Shown: positions 34,155-45,408 of the stretch, piece after piece
Layout of the letters: the number at the start of each line of letters is the position of its first letter
Numbering within the stretch: the first letter of the stretch is position 1
Assembly (NCBI RefSeq): GCF_000020485.1
Contig: NC_011899.1
Coordinates: 1,706,501 to 1,770,500 of the forward strand
Direction of reading: 5' to 3'
Source: Halothermothrix orenii H 168
Lineage (GTDB): Bacteria > Bacillota > Halanaerobiia > Halanaerobiales > Halothermotrichaceae
DNA: 64,000 nucleotides
Notes under the pieces: model-generated
The model's input: the letters and a program-made list of their open reading frames with translations, nothing else
What the model was told of the DNA's origin: nothing
Database searches by the model: none
Translations under genes and position numbers: made by a program

Positions 34155-36973
34155 TTATTATTGAGATATTTACTTAAAAACTGTCCCGTATAAGATTCAG
34201 GGTTGGCTGCAACCTCTTCCGGGGTTCCGGTAGCAATAACCTGCCCTCCCCGGTCCCCTCCTTCAGGGCCAAGGTCTATGATATAATCGGCAGCTTTTAT
34301 AACATCAAGGTTATGCTCTATTACAATGACGGTATTACCACCTTCCCGGAGTCTGAAGAGTACTTCAAGAAGTTTCTTTACATCCTCAAAATGCAGACCG
34401 GTAGTTGGTTCATCCAGAATATAGATGGTCTTTCCGGTACTCCTTTTTCCCAGTTCAGAGGCAATCTTTATCCTCTGGGCCTCACCCCCGGATAAAGTTG
34501 TTGCCGGTTGACCCAGTCGAATATAACCGAGACCAACATCATAAAGGGTCTGTAACCGCCTCTTTATCGGATTGACATTGGCAAAAAACTCCAGGGCTTC
34601 CTCAACCGTCATCTCGAGTATATCTGCTATTGTTTTTCCCTTATATTTTATCTCCAGGGTCTCCCGGTTATATCTTTTACCCCCGCATACCTCACAGGGG
34701 ACATAAACATCAGGCAGAAAATGCATTTCTATCTTGATTATGCCATCACCTTTACAGGCCTCACAACGGCCCCCTTTTACGTTAAAACTGAACCTCCCCT
34801 TCTTATACCCCATCCTCCGGGCCTCGGGGGTTTTGGCAAACACATCCCGGATATAATCAAAAACCTTGGTGTAGGTTGCTGGATTTGACCTAGGGGTCCT
34901 GCCTATGGGTGACTGGTCTATATTAATAATCTTATCGACATACTCCAGCCCCTTTATTTCATCATGTTCACCCGGCCTCAGGGTGGAATCATAAAAATGC
35001 TGCATTAACTTTCGTTTCAAAGTCAAATTAATCAGGGTACTCTTCCCTGAACCGGAAACACCGGTAACACAGGTAAAAGTCCCCAGGGGGATTTTGACAT
35101 CTATATTTTTAAGGTTATGCTGCCTGGCCCCCTTAATCTCCAGGTATTTACCATTGGGTCTAACCCTCTTTTCAGGTACCGGTATTTTCTTTTCTCCAGA
35201 TAAATACTGACCGGTCAGGGATTCTTTACTGGAAACAATGTCTTCCAGAGAACCCTGGGCTACCACCCGGCCACCGTGTTTACCGGCCCTGGGACCGATG
35301 TCAATAATGTGGTCAGCTGCCCTGATGGTATCTTCATCATGTTCAACAACAATAACCGTATTCCCCAGATCCCTGATATGTTCAAGGGTTCTTATTAAAC
35401 GGTTATTATCCCTCTGGTGGAGCCCTATACTCGGTTCATCTAGAATATATAAAACCCCTACCAGTCCTGAACCAATCTGGGTAGCCAGCCTGATTCGCTG
35501 GGCCTCACCCCCGGACAAACTCCCGGCCGGCCGGTCCAGGGTAAGATAGTCCAGACCAACATCTATTAAAAACCGTAACCTGTTTTTAATCTCTTTAATA
35601 ATTTCCTGACTTATATACTGTTCCCTTTCTGTTAAATTTAATTCTTCTATGAAATCATAGGCTTCCTTAATTGAATAACGGGTAAATTCGGCAATTGATT
35701 TACCCCCGACCGTCACAGCCAGAACCTCAGGCCGCAACCGGCCCCCCTGACAGGTAGAACAGGGCCGTTCACTCATATATCTTTCCAGCCTGCGATGGGC
35801 TGTCGGAGAGTCAGATTCATTAACCCGCCTTTTTAAATAACCAACTATCCCCTTAAAATAGGTTTTATGCTGCCTGGTTCTCCCATAGCGGTTGGTATAG
35901 GGAAAAACAAGTTGCCTGTCCGAACCGTACAGAATAATATCTATGATGTCATCATCCAGTTGCTCCAGGGGGGTATCCAGGCTGAAGTTATACTCTTCAG
36001 CCAGGGCTGACAGGAGCTGAGGATAATAACGACTTGTTGAATTACGCCAGGGAATAATGGCCCCGTTACTGATGGATTTTTCCTTATCAAGGATAAGATC
36101 AGGATCAAATTCCTTTTTTATACCCAGTCCATCACAATTGGGACAGGCCCCATAGGGGCTGTTGAAAGAAAACATCCGGGGAGACATTTCTTCCAGACTG
36201 ATACCACATTCGGGACAGGCAAATTTCTCACTAAATACCATTTCATCTCCATCGATAACATCTACAATGACCAGCCCTTCACTGTATTCCAGGGCAGTCT
36301 CAATGGAATCGGTCAATCGCTCCCGGATACCTTCTTTAATAACCAGTCTATCGACGACAACTTCAATATCATGTTTTAAATTTTTCTCAAGGCTAACCTC
36401 TTCTTCCCCCAGAATGATGACCCTTCCATCTACCCGGGCCCTGACAAAACCATCCCTCAGGGCCCTTGTAAATACCTTCTGATGCTCACCCTTTCTTCCC
36501 CTGACCACCGGTGACAGAATCTGTATTTTGGTCCTTCCCGGTAGATCCAGAACCTGATCCACTATCTCATCAACACTCTGGGATGAGATAGCCCGCCCGC
36601 ATTCGGGGCAGTGGGGCCTTCCTATTCTGGCATACAGAAGGCGCAGATAGTCATAGATTTCAGTAACAGTACCGACTGTGGAACGGGGGTTTTTACTGGT
36701 GGTTTTCTGATCAATTGAAATAGCAGGAGATAAACCTTCTATATATTCAACCCGGGGTTTTTCCATCTGTCCTAAAAACTGCCGGGCATAGGCTGATAGA
36801 GACTCGACATAACGCCTTTGACCCTCAGCATAAATGGTATCAAAAGCCAGTGAAGATTTACCAGAACCACTCAAACCGGTTATAACTATAAGTTTATCCC
36901 TTGGAATCCTGACATCAATATTCTTTAAATTATGCTCCTGGGCTCCCTTAACATAAATCATTTCCTTGACCAT
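34148..36973 (-). CDS. uvrA: excinuclease ABC subunit A
   Basis: 941 residues. Two ABC ATPase units: Walker [10 protein letters not shown] and GVSGSGKST, signatures [12 protein letters not shown] and [12 protein letters not shown], zinc-finger pairs such as CPECGRA and CEACKGDG. It detects bulky DNA lesions and loads UvrB. ATG with GAGGTGA; begins seven bases after uvrB. Confidence 0.98.
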   Translation of the reverse strand: MVKEMIYVKGAQEHNLKNIDVRIPRDKLIVITGLSGSGKSSLAFDTIYAEGQRRYVESLSAYARQFLGQMEKPRVEYIEGLSPAISIDQKTTSKNPRSTVGTVTEIYDYLRLLYARIGRPHCPECGRAISSQSVDEIVDQVLDLPGRTKIQILSPVVRGRKGEHQKVFTRALRDGFVRARVDGRVIILGEEEVSLEKNLKHDIEVVVDRLVIKEGIRERLTDSIETALEYSEGLVIVDVIDGDEMVFSEKFACPECGISLEEMSPRMFSFNSPYGACPNCDGLGIKKEFDPDLILDKEKSISNGAIIPWRNSTSRYYPQLLSALAEEYNFSLDTPLEQLDDDIIDIILYGSDRQLVFPYTNRYGRTRQHKTYFKGIVGYLKRRVNESDSPTAHRRLERYMSERPCSTCQGGRLRPEVLAVTVGGKSIAEFTRYSIKEAYDFIEELNLTEREQYISQEIIKEIKNRLRFLIDVGLDYLTLDRPAGSLSGGEAQRIRLATQIGSGLVGVLYILDEPSIGLHQRDNNRLIRTLEHIRDLGNTVIVVEHDEDTIRAADHIIDIGPRAGKHGGRVVAQGSLEDIVSSKESLTGQYLSGEKKIPVPEKRVRPNGKYLEIKGARQHNLKNIDVKIPLGTFTCVTGVSGSGKSTLINLTLKRKLMQHFYDSTLRPGEHDEIKGLEYVDKIINIDQSPIGRTPRSNPATYTKVFDYIRDVFAKTPEARRMGYKKGRFSFNVKGGRCEACKGDGIIKIEMHFLPDVYVPCEVCGGKRYNRETLEIKYKGKTIADILEMTVEEALEFFANVNPIKRRLQTLYDVGLGYIRLGQPATTLSGGEAQRIKIASELGKRSTGKTIYILDEPTTGLHFEDVKKLLEVLFRLREGGNTVIVIEHNLDVIKAADYIIDLGPEGGDRGGQVIATGTPEEVAANPESYTGQFLSKYLNNKW

Positions 36974-36980
36974 TATCTTT

Positions 36981-38999
36981 TCACCTCATCTTTTCCAGCT
37001 CTTCTTCCAGTTCCTTTATTTCATCCCTTATCTGGGCTGCCAGTTCAAACTCCAGGTTATCGGCCGCCTCTTTCATCTCTTCCTCAAGTTCCAGAATCCG
37101 GTGGCGTATTTCAGAAGGAGACAGGTTCTTAATCTCCTCCCCTTCACCCGACTTAACAGAATAGTCTATTTCATCTACATCTTTAATAATCATATCTTCA
37201 GGCCTGAGCACTTTTCTGACCGGTTTTACGATGGTCGTGGGTGTAATCCCATGTTTTTTATTAAATTCAAGCTGAATTTTTCTCCTTCTTTCGGTCTCAT
37301 CTATGGCCTTTTCCATTGATTCTGTAATCTTATCAGCATACATAACGACCCGCCCGTTAACATTACGGGCAGCCCGCCCAATGGTCTGTATCAGGGAACG
37401 TTCAGAACGCAAATAACCCTCCTTATCAGCATCCAGGATGGCTACCAGCGATACCTCGGGTAAATCAAGGCCTTCCCGGAGCAAATTTATCCCGACCAGA
37501 ACATCAAACTCGCCGAGCCTCAAATCCCTTATAATTTCGGACCGTTCCAGGGTATCAATATCAGAATGGAGGTATCTAACCCTGATTCCTGCTTCAGCCA
37601 GAAACTCGGTCAAATCCTCTGCCATCCGTTTGGTTAAAGTTGTTACCAGGACCCTTTCTTCCCTTTCAATAACCTGTTGAATTTCATCCATCAGGTCATC
37701 TATCTGACCTTCGGTAGGTTTAACGATAACCACCGGGTCAACCAGACCGGTCGGCCTTATAATCTGCTCAACTACCTGCTGGCTGTGTTTCAACTCATAA
37801 GGGCCCGGGGTGGCAGACACATAAATCGCCCGGGGCACGAGTTTTTCAAATTCTTCAAAGTTCAGGGGCCTGTTATCCAGGGCTGACGGCAACCTGAATC
37901 CATATTCAACCAGTTTTTCCTTACGGGACCTGTCTCCGGCATACATGCCCCCGATCTGGGGTATTGTCATGTGGGATTCATCGATAATCACCAGAAAATC
38001 ATCATCGGGGAAATAGTCAAGTAAGGTGTTGGGCCTGGAACCGGGCGGTCGCCCCTCCAGGTGACGGGAATAATTTTCAATCCCGGTACAGTACCCCATC
38101 TGTTCCAGCATCTCCATGTCGTAGCGGGTCCTCTGTTCAAGGCGTTGGGCCTCTACCAATCGATTCTGTTTTTTAAGCTCCTTTAACCTTTCTTCCAGCT
38201 CTACCTGAATTGTTTTTAGTGCCCTCTTTATTTTATCTTCAGGGGTAACAAAATGGCTCGCTGGATAAATAGTAATCTCATCAATCTCCTGTAGAACCTC
38301 TCCAGTCACTGTATTGATTTTAGTGATACGATCTATTTCATCCCCGAACAATTCAACCCTTATTGCCTCATCCCTGTATGCAGGAAAAATATCGATAACA
38401 TCACCTTTTACCCGGAAATGACCCCGGGACAGATCAATATCATTGCGGCTATATTGCATAAAAATAAGTTCCTGGAGGATTGTATTCCTTTCCTTCAAAT
38501 CCCCAACCTTAAGGTGGCAGGATAGATCCAGGTAATCCTCTGGATTACCGAGGCCATAAATACAGGAAACACTGGCCACAATCAGCACATCCCGTCTCTC
38601 AAAGAGAGAACTGGTAGCTGCCAGGCGTAGCTTATCTATATCCTCATTTATAGAAGCATCTTTCTCAATATAGGTATCTGTCTGGGGGACATAAGCTTCC
38701 GGTTGATAATAATCATAATAGCTGACAAAGTAATGAACAGCATTTTCAGGAAAAAATTCCCGGAATTCACTACAGAGTTGAGCCGCCAGTGTTTTATTGT
38801 GGGCAATTACCAGGGTAGGCTTGTTCAGCTTTTCGATTACCGCTGCCATGGTATAGGTTTTACCTGTCCCTGTTGCCCCCAGCAGGGTCTGATGCCTGTA
38901 ACCCTTATTTACCCCTTTAACCAGTTTTTCAATGGCCTGGGGCTGGTCTCCTTTTGGCGAATATGAGGAAACCAGTTTAAATTTCTTCTCTGTTTTCAA
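36981..38999 (-). CDS. uvrB: excinuclease ABC subunit B
   Basis: About 672 residues from TTG 38999, preceded by AAAGGGGTGG; a longer frame to 39056 lacks a site. Helicase fold with Walker A GATGTGKT, beta-hairpin [16 protein letters not shown] box ([10 protein letters not shown]), motif [13 protein letters not shown] and the C-terminal UVR motif that binds UvrC. First gene of the uvrB-uvrA-uvrC operon. Confidence 0.97.
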   Translation of the reverse strand: MKTEKKFKLVSSYSPKGDQPQAIEKLVKGVNKGYRHQTLLGATGTGKTYTMAAVIEKLNKPTLVIAHNKTLAAQLCSEFREFFPENAVHYFVSYYDYYQPEAYVPQTDTYIEKDASINEDIDKLRLAATSSLFERRDVLIVASVSCIYGLGNPEDYLDLSCHLKVGDLKERNTILQELIFMQYSRNDIDLSRGHFRVKGDVIDIFPAYRDEAIRVELFGDEIDRITKINTVTGEVLQEIDEITIYPASHFVTPEDKIKRALKTIQVELEERLKELKKQNRLVEAQRLEQRTRYDMEMLEQMGYCTGIENYSRHLEGRPPGSRPNTLLDYFPDDDFLVIIDESHMTIPQIGGMYAGDRSRKEKLVEYGFRLPSALDNRPLNFEEFEKLVPRAIYVSATPGPYELKHSQQVVEQIIRPTGLVDPVVIVKPTEGQIDDLMDEIQQVIEREERVLVTTLTKRMAEDLTEFLAEAGIRVRYLHSDIDTLERSEIIRDLRLGEFDVLVGINLLREGLDLPEVSLVAILDADKEGYLRSERSLIQTIGRAARNVNGRVVMYADKITESMEKAIDETERRRKIQLEFNKKHGITPTTIVKPVRKVLRPEDMIIKDVDEIDYSVKSGEGEEIKNLSPSEIRHRILELEEEMKEAADNLEFELAAQIRDEIKELEEELEKMR

Positions 39000-39056
39000 C
39001 CAACCCACCCCTTTCGGTGAGTAATATAAATCATAAATATAATTTAATATAAACAT

Positions 39057-39372
39057 AATGCAATATAAACCAGTAAAATAAGAACTATAATTAAATCCAG
39101 TTTATAACTAAATCCAGTTAAATGAAGAAAACGGAGAACAGGTGAATATATGTTCTATAATATTATAACAATAATTATTACTAAAATAAAGTATTAAAAA
39201 TTACAATTTTAACTTTTTTATAATCTATAAACAGATCATACAGGGGTTCTGTTACCATAAAACCATAAAATCAATTTTAAAAAAAAAAAAACTCAAAATA
39301 AGATAATATGATTCATAAATTAAAATGACCCCGGCTATTTTAAATTATGCGGGGTCAACATTGACTAAGTTT
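39057..39372. other. 316-base region upstream of uvrB
   Basis: Very AT-rich, including an A-run near 39278-39290. It contains the uvrB promoter region and the hairpin ending the methyltransferase transcript. No SOS (LexA, GAAC-N4-GTTC type) box was recognised by eye, and no ORF. Confidence 0.4.
39326..39357 (-). terminator. hairpin terminator of the TrmI-like gene
   Basis: TGACCCCG (39326-39333) pairs with CGGGGTCA (39350-39357). On the minus strand it is followed by TTTTAATTTATG. Confidence 0.7.
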
Positions 39373-40140
39373 TTAATCAATTAAGTTACGGGCAAATATT
39401 AAATAACCTGTATGGCCAACCATCGTATCGTCGGGTCGTAGCCTCTCCGGTATGAGCTTGTATTCCCGGTATAAAACCTCTACCACCTCAGATACATAAA
39501 AATTTAATTTCTCTAAAACTTCAAGAGTTTTACTGACCTGATTTGTAGTGGGAAGTATTAACCCCAGATGACCATTACCTTTCAGGGATAATTTGACCTT
39601 TTTAAGAACCTGCCATGGCTCCCTTACATCTAAGAAGAAGGCATCAAGCCCCTTTTCCTCGATTCCATCTTCCAGAGACTGGTTGTGAAGAACAACATTA
39701 TCAAATTCCTGAACCTGAGCCAGATTCCTCTTTATAACTTTTATAAAATCCTTTCTTTTTTCATATGTATATACCCGGCCATCCCGTCCTACCATCCTGG
39801 AAAAAACACTGGTTAAAGCTCCCGAACCTGTACCGGCTTCACCGATACGTTTCCCGGGAGCTATATCCAGTTTAAAAATAATATAGGAAGCATCCTTGGG
39901 GTAAACAATCTGGGTTCTCCTTTTTAAATCATTCATGATAAAGTTATGAAGGTCACACTCCAGGACATAATAACGGGAACCATTTATTTCAAAATAACTT
40001 CCTGGTCTTATATCCTTAAGTACCTTACTATCTATCTGACCCGTTGGTAAACCTATCTTATGGGGCGGTTCTATACTGATAACCTTTTTAAACCTTTTCC
40101 GGTCAGTTATAACCCTTTTATTGGTTAAACCACCTGCCAT
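39373..40140 (-). CDS. tRNA (adenine-N1)-methyltransferase, TrmI-like
   Basis: About 255 residues. An N-terminal beta domain is followed by a SAM-binding Rossmann fold with GEAGTGSGALTSVFSRMVG (motif I), VYTYEKRKDF, and DAFFLDVREPWQVL (catalytic DxxxPW-type motif). It matches the tRNA m1A58 family. ATG 40140 has AAGGAG nine bases upstream; the GTG two codons earlier lies too close. Single-gene transcript. Confidence 0.88.
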   Translation of the reverse strand: MAGGLTNKRVITDRKRFKKVISIEPPHKIGLPTGQIDSKVLKDIRPGSYFEINGSRYYVLECDLHNFIMNDLKRRTQIVYPKDASYIIFKLDIAPGKRIGEAGTGSGALTSVFSRMVGRDGRVYTYEKRKDFIKVIKRNLAQVQEFDNVVLHNQSLEDGIEEKGLDAFFLDVREPWQVLKKVKLSLKGNGHLGLILPTTNQVSKTLEVLEKLNFYVSEVVEVLYREYKLIPERLRPDDTMVGHTGYLIFARNLID

Positions 40141-40365
40141 ACACACCCACTCCTTATAATATAATATCCACTACACCGGACAAATCCTACCTTTAATACT
40201 TAAGAGCCGGGAATTAAACAAAAAATAACCTTTATACTGGTTTGTTATCCCTTTAAGACTATGAAAAAGACTTCTTTAACTTATAGCATACATTAACTTT
40301 AAATTACATCTTATTACTTTAGTTTATATTTTATCATTATTATATAGAGTTGCCAACTGCTATAA

Positions 40366-40788
40366 TTATAGACCTGTTAATCGGATAGCTCCTGCATATT
40401 TTCTCTTCCAGTACTTCCGGCTCATACTATCAAGCCTTACCTCTTTATTGATCAAAACATGGATAAAGCTATCATCATCTACCATTACCCCGGAGTGGGT
40501 GATTACATTTCTATATAGTTTAAAATAGGGAATATCCAGGGGTTTTAAGTATCTATAATGCCCTACTTCCTCTCCCAGGGTCCTTATTCCCCTGATGTAA
40601 CGATCTGGTTCCTGTTTATACCAGTCATCAGGCACAAACTCACCGTCACCAACAGGCAAATCTACCCCGAGTTCTTTAAAAAATAAATAGACAAGGCCCC
40701 AGCAGTCAACCCCCTGATAGGATCTCCCGTTATGCTTATATGGAATCCCAATTAACCTGTTAACTATTTTTTTAATCTCTATATCCAA
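40366..40788 (-). CDS. orphan NlpC/P60-family cysteine peptidase without signal peptide
   Basis: 140 residues. Catalytic Cys in YQGVDCWGLVYLFF, His in VITHSGVMVDD and a probable third residue in SFIHVL. GIPYKHNGRSYQG is the typical lead-in. There is no signal peptide, SH3 or LysM domain, which in this family is common for phage-tail or contractile-device peptidases and some cytosolic enzymes. TTG start with AGGTGGGG. A decayed reading frame lies just upstream, so it may be a relic of a larger module. Confidence 0.8.
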   Translation of the reverse strand: MDIEIKKIVNRLIGIPYKHNGRSYQGVDCWGLVYLFFKELGVDLPVGDGEFVPDDWYKQEPDRYIRGIRTLGEEVGHYRYLKPLDIPYFKLYRNVITHSGVMVDDDSFIHVLINKEVRLDSMSRKYWKRKYAGAIRLTGL

Positions 40789-41085
40789 CTTTACCCCACC
40801 TTTTTTCTTTTAGCATATTCATTACCAACCTCAAATGACAAAAGTGGGGTTTAATTTATGAGTCCCTTAAACTTAGCAACATCTACATTAATTTTTATTG
40901 GTTTAAAGTTATTGTACTTCAGGGTTACCCTCCAGGACCCATTATTTCAGTCTTTATAGTTAAAGTAATTCTGGTTTAAAGTTCATAAAATACTGAAACG
41001 ACATATATTATAACCATACCGGGTGGGGTATAGTTATTTACTTTAATCTTTTTGTCTAAGTGGCTAAAGTTTATTTATAAATGGA
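40789..41085. other. 297-base region upstream of the NlpC/P60 gene
   Basis: Contains the decayed reading frame listed next; the remainder is AT-rich with no other feature seen. The promoter of the NlpC/P60 gene must lie here. Confidence 0.4.
40851..40980 (-). pseudogene. possible remnant of a decayed protein gene
   Basis: On the minus strand a 31-codon open stretch ending at TAA 40851 encodes protein-like sequence (SWRVTLKYNN, then FKPIKINVDV, AKFKGLIN). Just upstream another frame gives TRITLTIKTEIMG, which would join it with a one-base shift. No start codon or ribosome site serves either. Composition is unlike the surrounding AT-rich spacer. It could be chance; confidence is low. Confidence 0.3.
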
Positions 41086-41730
41086 CTAAAGACTATTAAT
41101 AAATGACTTTAACTCATCAATTAGCAATACCCGGACCGGAACACCATCTGCATGTTTTATATTTAAAGGAACCATAAGAAGATAATAATTACCCTCAGGT
41201 ACATCCTCCAGTCTAAGGCCTTCTATGATATAAATTCCTTTTGATAATAAAATTTTATGGGTGGGATGACCTGGTTGATTCCGCTCAATTCCCAGGGAGT
41301 CAATCCCCACTCCCGTGATATTCTGACGGGCCAGATATTCTGCCCCGGTTTCACTTAGGAAAACAAAATCAGTCGTAAAATCATCCCGGGTAGAATTCTC
41401 GGTCTTTAATAAAACAAACTCATTACTACTAATATTTTTACCTGATAAATGGGTTTCAGTAATCTTATCATCAACACCGGTCAGATCCAGAACAGTACAT
41501 TTTGAAATAACATCTTCAAGGTTAAAATACTCTATATCATCCCCGTTTTCTATCATATGGAGGGGGGTATCGAGGTGGGTTCCGGTATGAAGGTCAAGGG
41601 TTACTTTAGTCTGATGAACATCAGAGGACAAAAAGTCCTGGACCACGCTAAAGACCGGCTTCATCTCCTCCCTATTTTTATAAACTGGCATTCCGGAGTG
41701 GACAGGCATGGAAATATCATATATTTTCAC
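41086..41730 (-). CDS. cyclase-family (kynurenine-formamidase-like) metal hydrolase
   Basis: About 214 residues. It has the family signature HTGTHLDTPLHMIENG (His-x-Gly-Thr-His-x-Asp), SMPVHSGMPVYKNRE at the N-terminus and GVGIDSLGIERNQPGHPTHKIL. Cytosolic amidohydrolase with a Zn or Mn site; the substrate may be formylkynurenine or another cyclic amide but is undetermined. GTG 41730 sits five bases after GGGGTGA; an earlier GTG at 41739 overlaps that site. Confidence 0.85.
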   Translation of the reverse strand: MKIYDISMPVHSGMPVYKNREEMKPVFSVVQDFLSSDVHQTKVTLDLHTGTHLDTPLHMIENGDDIEYFNLEDVISKCTVLDLTGVDDKITETHLSGKNISSNEFVLLKTENSTRDDFTTDFVFLSETGAEYLARQNITGVGIDSLGIERNQPGHPTHKILLSKGIYIIEGLRLEDVPEGNYYLLMVPLNIKHADGVPVRVLLIDELKSFINSL

Positions 41731-41855
41731 TTTAATCACCCCATATAATTAACATAGTTAGCTTAAATAAATGAACTTAATACTAAATATTAGCATTTGA
41801 TATAAACATTAAAATATCTGACGTTTAATGGAAACTTCAAAACTGAACAGTAATC

Positions 41856-43352
41856 TTAAACATTCCACCAGTGATGGCCTTCCTGCTGCAGCATTTTCTC
41901 AGCCGCTATCGGACCCTGAGAGCCGGCATGATAATTTGGAAAATCGGGGTTGTTATCCTGCCAGGCCTCTGCAATTTTATCTATAAAGCTCCAGGAGTAT
42001 TCAACTTCATCCCACCTCGTAAAAAGGGTCTGGTCCCCGAGAATTACATCCTGCAGTAGGCGTTCATAGGCTTCAGGGGAATTCTGCCCGATCTGACAAT
42101 TCTGGCAGAAGTCCATGTTAACCGGTATTATAGTCTGCCTGGTTCCCGGTTTCTTGGTATTAAAGCGAAAATATACCCCTTCCCGGGGTTGAATCCTTAT
42201 AACCAGCAAATTGGGGTTAATGGAATTAAAATTTTTCAAATAAATAGGGTGAAGCATATCTTTAAACTCAATAATAACCTCAGTTGATTTTTTCTGAAGA
42301 CGTTTCCCTGTCTTGATATAAAATGGAACACCTGACCATCTGATGTTATTGATATAAACCTTAAGGGCAACAAAGGTCTCCGTCTTTGAATCCGGATCTG
42401 TCCTTTCTTCATCACGATAACCGGGAACCCGTCTTCCCTTTATTTTCCCGGGACCATACTGACCCCTTACAGCGAATTTCCTGATATCAGCGGTATCCAT
42501 CTCCAGTAAAGCCTTCAGGACCTTGACCTTCTCATCCCGGATTGACTCAGTATCCAGAGTAGCAGGAGGCTCCATTGCTGTCAGGGTTAATAATTGAAGC
42601 ATATGGTTCTGGACCATATCCTTTAAGGCCCCGGCCTGCTCGTAATAGCCGCCTCTACGCCCCACCCCGGCCGATTCACTGGAGACAATCTGGATATTAT
42701 CTATATAACGATTATTCCAGACCGGTTCAAAAATGGTATTGGCAAATCTAATAGTCATTATGTTCTGGAGCATCTCTTTTCCCAGATAATGGTCAATCCG
42801 GTAGGTGTTTTCTTCATTAAAGACTGCTGTAATTTTATCATTAAGTTTTCTGGCAGAATCCAGGTCATGTCCAAATGGCTTTTCAATAACAACCCTGTTC
42901 CAGCCACTCCCGCCCTGGTTTACTATGTTAAACTCCTTTAGTTTATCGACAATGATTCCAAAGTATTCAGGGGCTACTGCCAGATAGAAAATCCTGTTTC
43001 CTCCGGTCTGGTACTCCCTCTGATTCTGGCATAAAAAATTCTTAAATCTGCTATAACCCTCATCTTCCCTGAAGTCAAATCTCTGATAAAATATCCTGGA
43101 AGAAAGAGAGGACCAAACACTGTCCTCCACTTCATTCCTTGAATATTTATTAATAGAATGATATATTTCATCCCGGTAGATTTCGTTATTTTTATCGCGA
43201 CGCCCTATAGAAATAATAGGAGCATTATCTGGTAACAGACCCTGGGCCTGGAGATTATAAAGGGCTGGCATTAATTTGCGATGGGTTAAATCACCGGTTC
43301 CCCCGAATATAATAATCTGGCAGGGTTCCAGTTCGTTATTCTTTCTTTTCAA
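41856..43352 (-). CDS. zwf: glucose-6-phosphate 1-dehydrogenase
   Basis: About 498 residues. Nucleotide loop IIFGGTGDLTHRKLMPAL, substrate site RIDHYLGKEML with the catalytic His region, and VIEKPFGHDL. It oxidises glucose-6-phosphate to 6-phosphogluconolactone, making NADPH. TTG 43352 follows GGAGGTCATAAAG; ATG 43373 is a weaker alternative. Either start overlaps gnd, so the two are translationally coupled. Confidence 0.96.
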   Translation of the reverse strand: MKRKNNELEPCQIIIFGGTGDLTHRKLMPALYNLQAQGLLPDNAPIISIGRRDKNNEIYRDEIYHSINKYSRNEVEDSVWSSLSSRIFYQRFDFREDEGYSRFKNFLCQNQREYQTGGNRIFYLAVAPEYFGIIVDKLKEFNIVNQGGSGWNRVVIEKPFGHDLDSARKLNDKITAVFNEENTYRIDHYLGKEMLQNIMTIRFANTIFEPVWNNRYIDNIQIVSSESAGVGRRGGYYEQAGALKDMVQNHMLQLLTLTAMEPPATLDTESIRDEKVKVLKALLEMDTADIRKFAVRGQYGPGKIKGRRVPGYRDEERTDPDSKTETFVALKVYINNIRWSGVPFYIKTGKRLQKKSTEVIIEFKDMLHPIYLKNFNSINPNLLVIRIQPREGVYFRFNTKKPGTRQTIIPVNMDFCQNCQIGQNSPEAYERLLQDVILGDQTLFTRWDEVEYSWSFIDKIAEAWQDNNPDFPNYHAGSQGPIAAEKMLQQEGHHWWNV

Positions 43353-44235
43353 CTTTATGACCTCCAAATTCATTCCTTAACGCGGCAATAACTTTACCGG
43401 CAAAACTATCTTCCTGCTGAGAACGATACCTCATAAACAGGGAACCGGCAATAATGGGCACCGGGACTTTAAGTTTTAGAGCCTCTTCTACAGTCCATAG
43501 ACCTTCTCCTGATGAATGAACTATACCCCTGATTTCATCCAGTTCCGGATCCTTCTTAAAGGCCTCCTCTGTCAGTTCCATTAACCAGCCCCTTATTACC
43601 GAACCATGGGACCAGACCCGGGCTACTTCCTGATAGTTAATGTCAAAATCACTCTCTTTGAGGACTTCAAATCCTTCCCCGATAGCCTGAAGCATTCCAT
43701 ATTCTATTCCATTATGAACCATTTTTACAAAATGGCCAGACCCAACCCGGCCGGTATGGAGATAACCCTTATCAACATTAATATCCTTAAATACAGGCTC
43801 AAGATAACTAAATACCTCATCTTCAGCCCCAATCATCATACAGGCCCCATGACGGGCTCCTTCTACTCCCCCACTGGTACCGGCGTCAACCAGATGAATT
43901 CCCCGTTCTTTTAACTCCTTGTAACGTCTCAGGGTATCCCGGTAATGGGAATTACCACCGTCTATTATAATATCACCCCGGTCGAGCAGGGGTGTTAAAT
44001 CATCTATGACCTGTTCTACAGGAGCCCCGGCCGGAACCATAACCCAGATAACTCGCCGTGTCCTGAGCTTATCGACAAGCTCTTCTAAACTATAGGCCCC
44101 TTCTATTCCCTCTTTTTCTGCCTTTTTTACTTTTTCCTTACTTCTATTGTAAGCTACCACCTCATGACCATGTTCCTTTAAATTAAGGGCCAGATTATAC
44201 CCCATCCTTCCTAAACCTACCAGACCAATTCTCAT
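43336..44235 (-). CDS. gnd: 6-phosphogluconate dehydrogenase (short, decarboxylating type)
   Basis: 299 residues, the short form usually NAD-linked. IGLVGLGRMGYNLALNL at the N-terminus, GAGTSGG-type segment (DAGTSGGVEGARHG), and the catalytic GSGHFVKMVHNGIEYGM with Lys and His-Asn. It yields ribulose-5-phosphate. Followed directly by zwf; no lactonase gene is present. ATG with AGAGGTGATAGAAA. The 267-base region upstream (44236-44502) contains the glutamate synthase terminators. Confidence 0.95.
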   Translation of the reverse strand: MRIGLVGLGRMGYNLALNLKEHGHEVVAYNRSKEKVKKAEKEGIEGAYSLEELVDKLRTRRVIWVMVPAGAPVEQVIDDLTPLLDRGDIIIDGGNSHYRDTLRRYKELKERGIHLVDAGTSGGVEGARHGACMMIGAEDEVFSYLEPVFKDINVDKGYLHTGRVGSGHFVKMVHNGIEYGMLQAIGEGFEVLKESDFDINYQEVARVWSHGSVIRGWLMELTEEAFKKDPELDEIRGIVHSSGEGLWTVEEALKLKVPVPIIAGSLFMRYRSQQEDSFAGKVIAALRNEFGGHKVEKKE

Positions 44236-44464
44236 TTTCTATCACCTCTTCTTAATATTATTAGTAAAATCGTAGAACTTTATTTTGTTTTTTATAATAT
44301 GTAAGGTAAATATAACATAAAAAAAATAACTATAACTGTTAATAACTTTACATTTTTATATATGAACAAATTGTTCGTCTATAATCATTTTAAAAGAAAA
44401 AAAATTGTTTATTCCAGAATTACCCATAAAAACACCTGTGTTTAATTCTGGATATTAAAAGAAA

Positions 44465-44503
44465 AACCGGGCCTGAGCCCGGTTAAAAAGCCTGACAAGG
44501 CTT
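44465..44503 (-). terminator. tandem hairpins ending the glutamate synthase operon
   Basis: First hairpin AACCGGGC / GCCCGGTT (44465-44484), second AAAGCC / GGCTTT (44486-44503, touching the stop codon). On the minus strand the first is followed by TTTTTCTTTT, a good T-run. Confidence 0.85.
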
Positions 44504-45240
44504 TAATATGCGTATAATTTTCCATAAGGACGGCTGGAAAAAGGTTTTAACCTGGTAAACCTACCCTCCAGTATTTCATTAAGGTTTAGTTTAAACCTCC
44601 TGCAGTAGGGAGTTAAAATTTCAACAAGTCTGGTCCGGTCACTTTCATCAATTTCCGATACATCTATTTCTGGTCCAAGCTGGTTACCGTCAACTTCCCC
44701 CCTGATATACATGACACCTCCGTGCATTCCAACCCCGACATGGTTACCTACAATAGGTTCACCAGGCCGGCCCGTTAATCCCAGGACCACCAGATAACCA
44801 CCGGCCATATATTCACCAAGAAAGTCACCGGCTTTGCCCCCTACTACAATTACGGGTTGTTTGTCTCTATATCCCTTCATATGAATACCGACCCGGTAGC
44901 CAACATTATCCCTGATATAAATACTTCCTCCCCTCATGGCATAACCTAAAATATCACCGGCCTGCCCATGGACAGTAATTACCCCCTCACCCATGGTATT
45001 ACCAATACCATCCTGGACATTACCGTAAACAGAAATCTCAACACCACTGGCAAAGGCAGCCATATCATTCCCGGCAGTACCTTCTATGTTAATCTTGACC
45101 GGACCTTCAAAACCGCTTCCTATATACCGCTGTCCGTTCACATTTACAAGCTTTATTTTATCATGTCCCTTTTTAATTAATTCCTTTATATTGTTGTTTA
45201 ATTCCCGGTAATGGATCCCGGAAGCATCCAGTTCAACCAC
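44503..45240 (-). CDS. glutamate synthase GXGXG-domain subunit (GltB C-terminal part)
   Basis: About 245 residues forming a right-handed beta-helix with repeated G-x-x-G-x-x-x-G turns (GNDMAAFASGVEISVYGNVQDG, RGGSIYIRDNVGYRVG). This is the C-terminal domain of glutamate synthase large subunit as a separate protein, as in archaea and some anaerobes. GTG 45240 lies after AGAGGTGAGG; GTG 45249 is within the site. Last gene of the three-gene set. Confidence 0.88.
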   Translation of the reverse strand: MVELDASGIHYRELNNNIKELIKKGHDKIKLVNVNGQRYIGSGFEGPVKINIEGTAGNDMAAFASGVEISVYGNVQDGIGNTMGEGVITVHGQAGDILGYAMRGGSIYIRDNVGYRVGIHMKGYRDKQPVIVVGGKAGDFLGEYMAGGYLVVLGLTGRPGEPIVGNHVGVGMHGGVMYIRGEVDGNQLGPEIDVSEIDESDRTRLVEILTPYCRRFKLNLNEILEGRFTRLKPFSSRPYGKLYAY

Positions 45241-45408
45241 TGTCCTCACCTCTTTTCAACAATATATTTATATTTTAGCTAATTTTATAATTAAAAATTG
45301 ATGATAACTGGTTTTTTAACGGGTCTAAAATGGGGCAACGTCCAGTTTTTGACACAAAAAATTTTGAAAGACCCTGGTTAACTAATATTTAGTACTTAAA
45401 CCTCTCAT

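Noticed and set aside
36966-37319. 117-codon plus-strand open frame at the uvrA-uvrB junction
   Set aside because: Antisense to the UVR motif region; no start signal.
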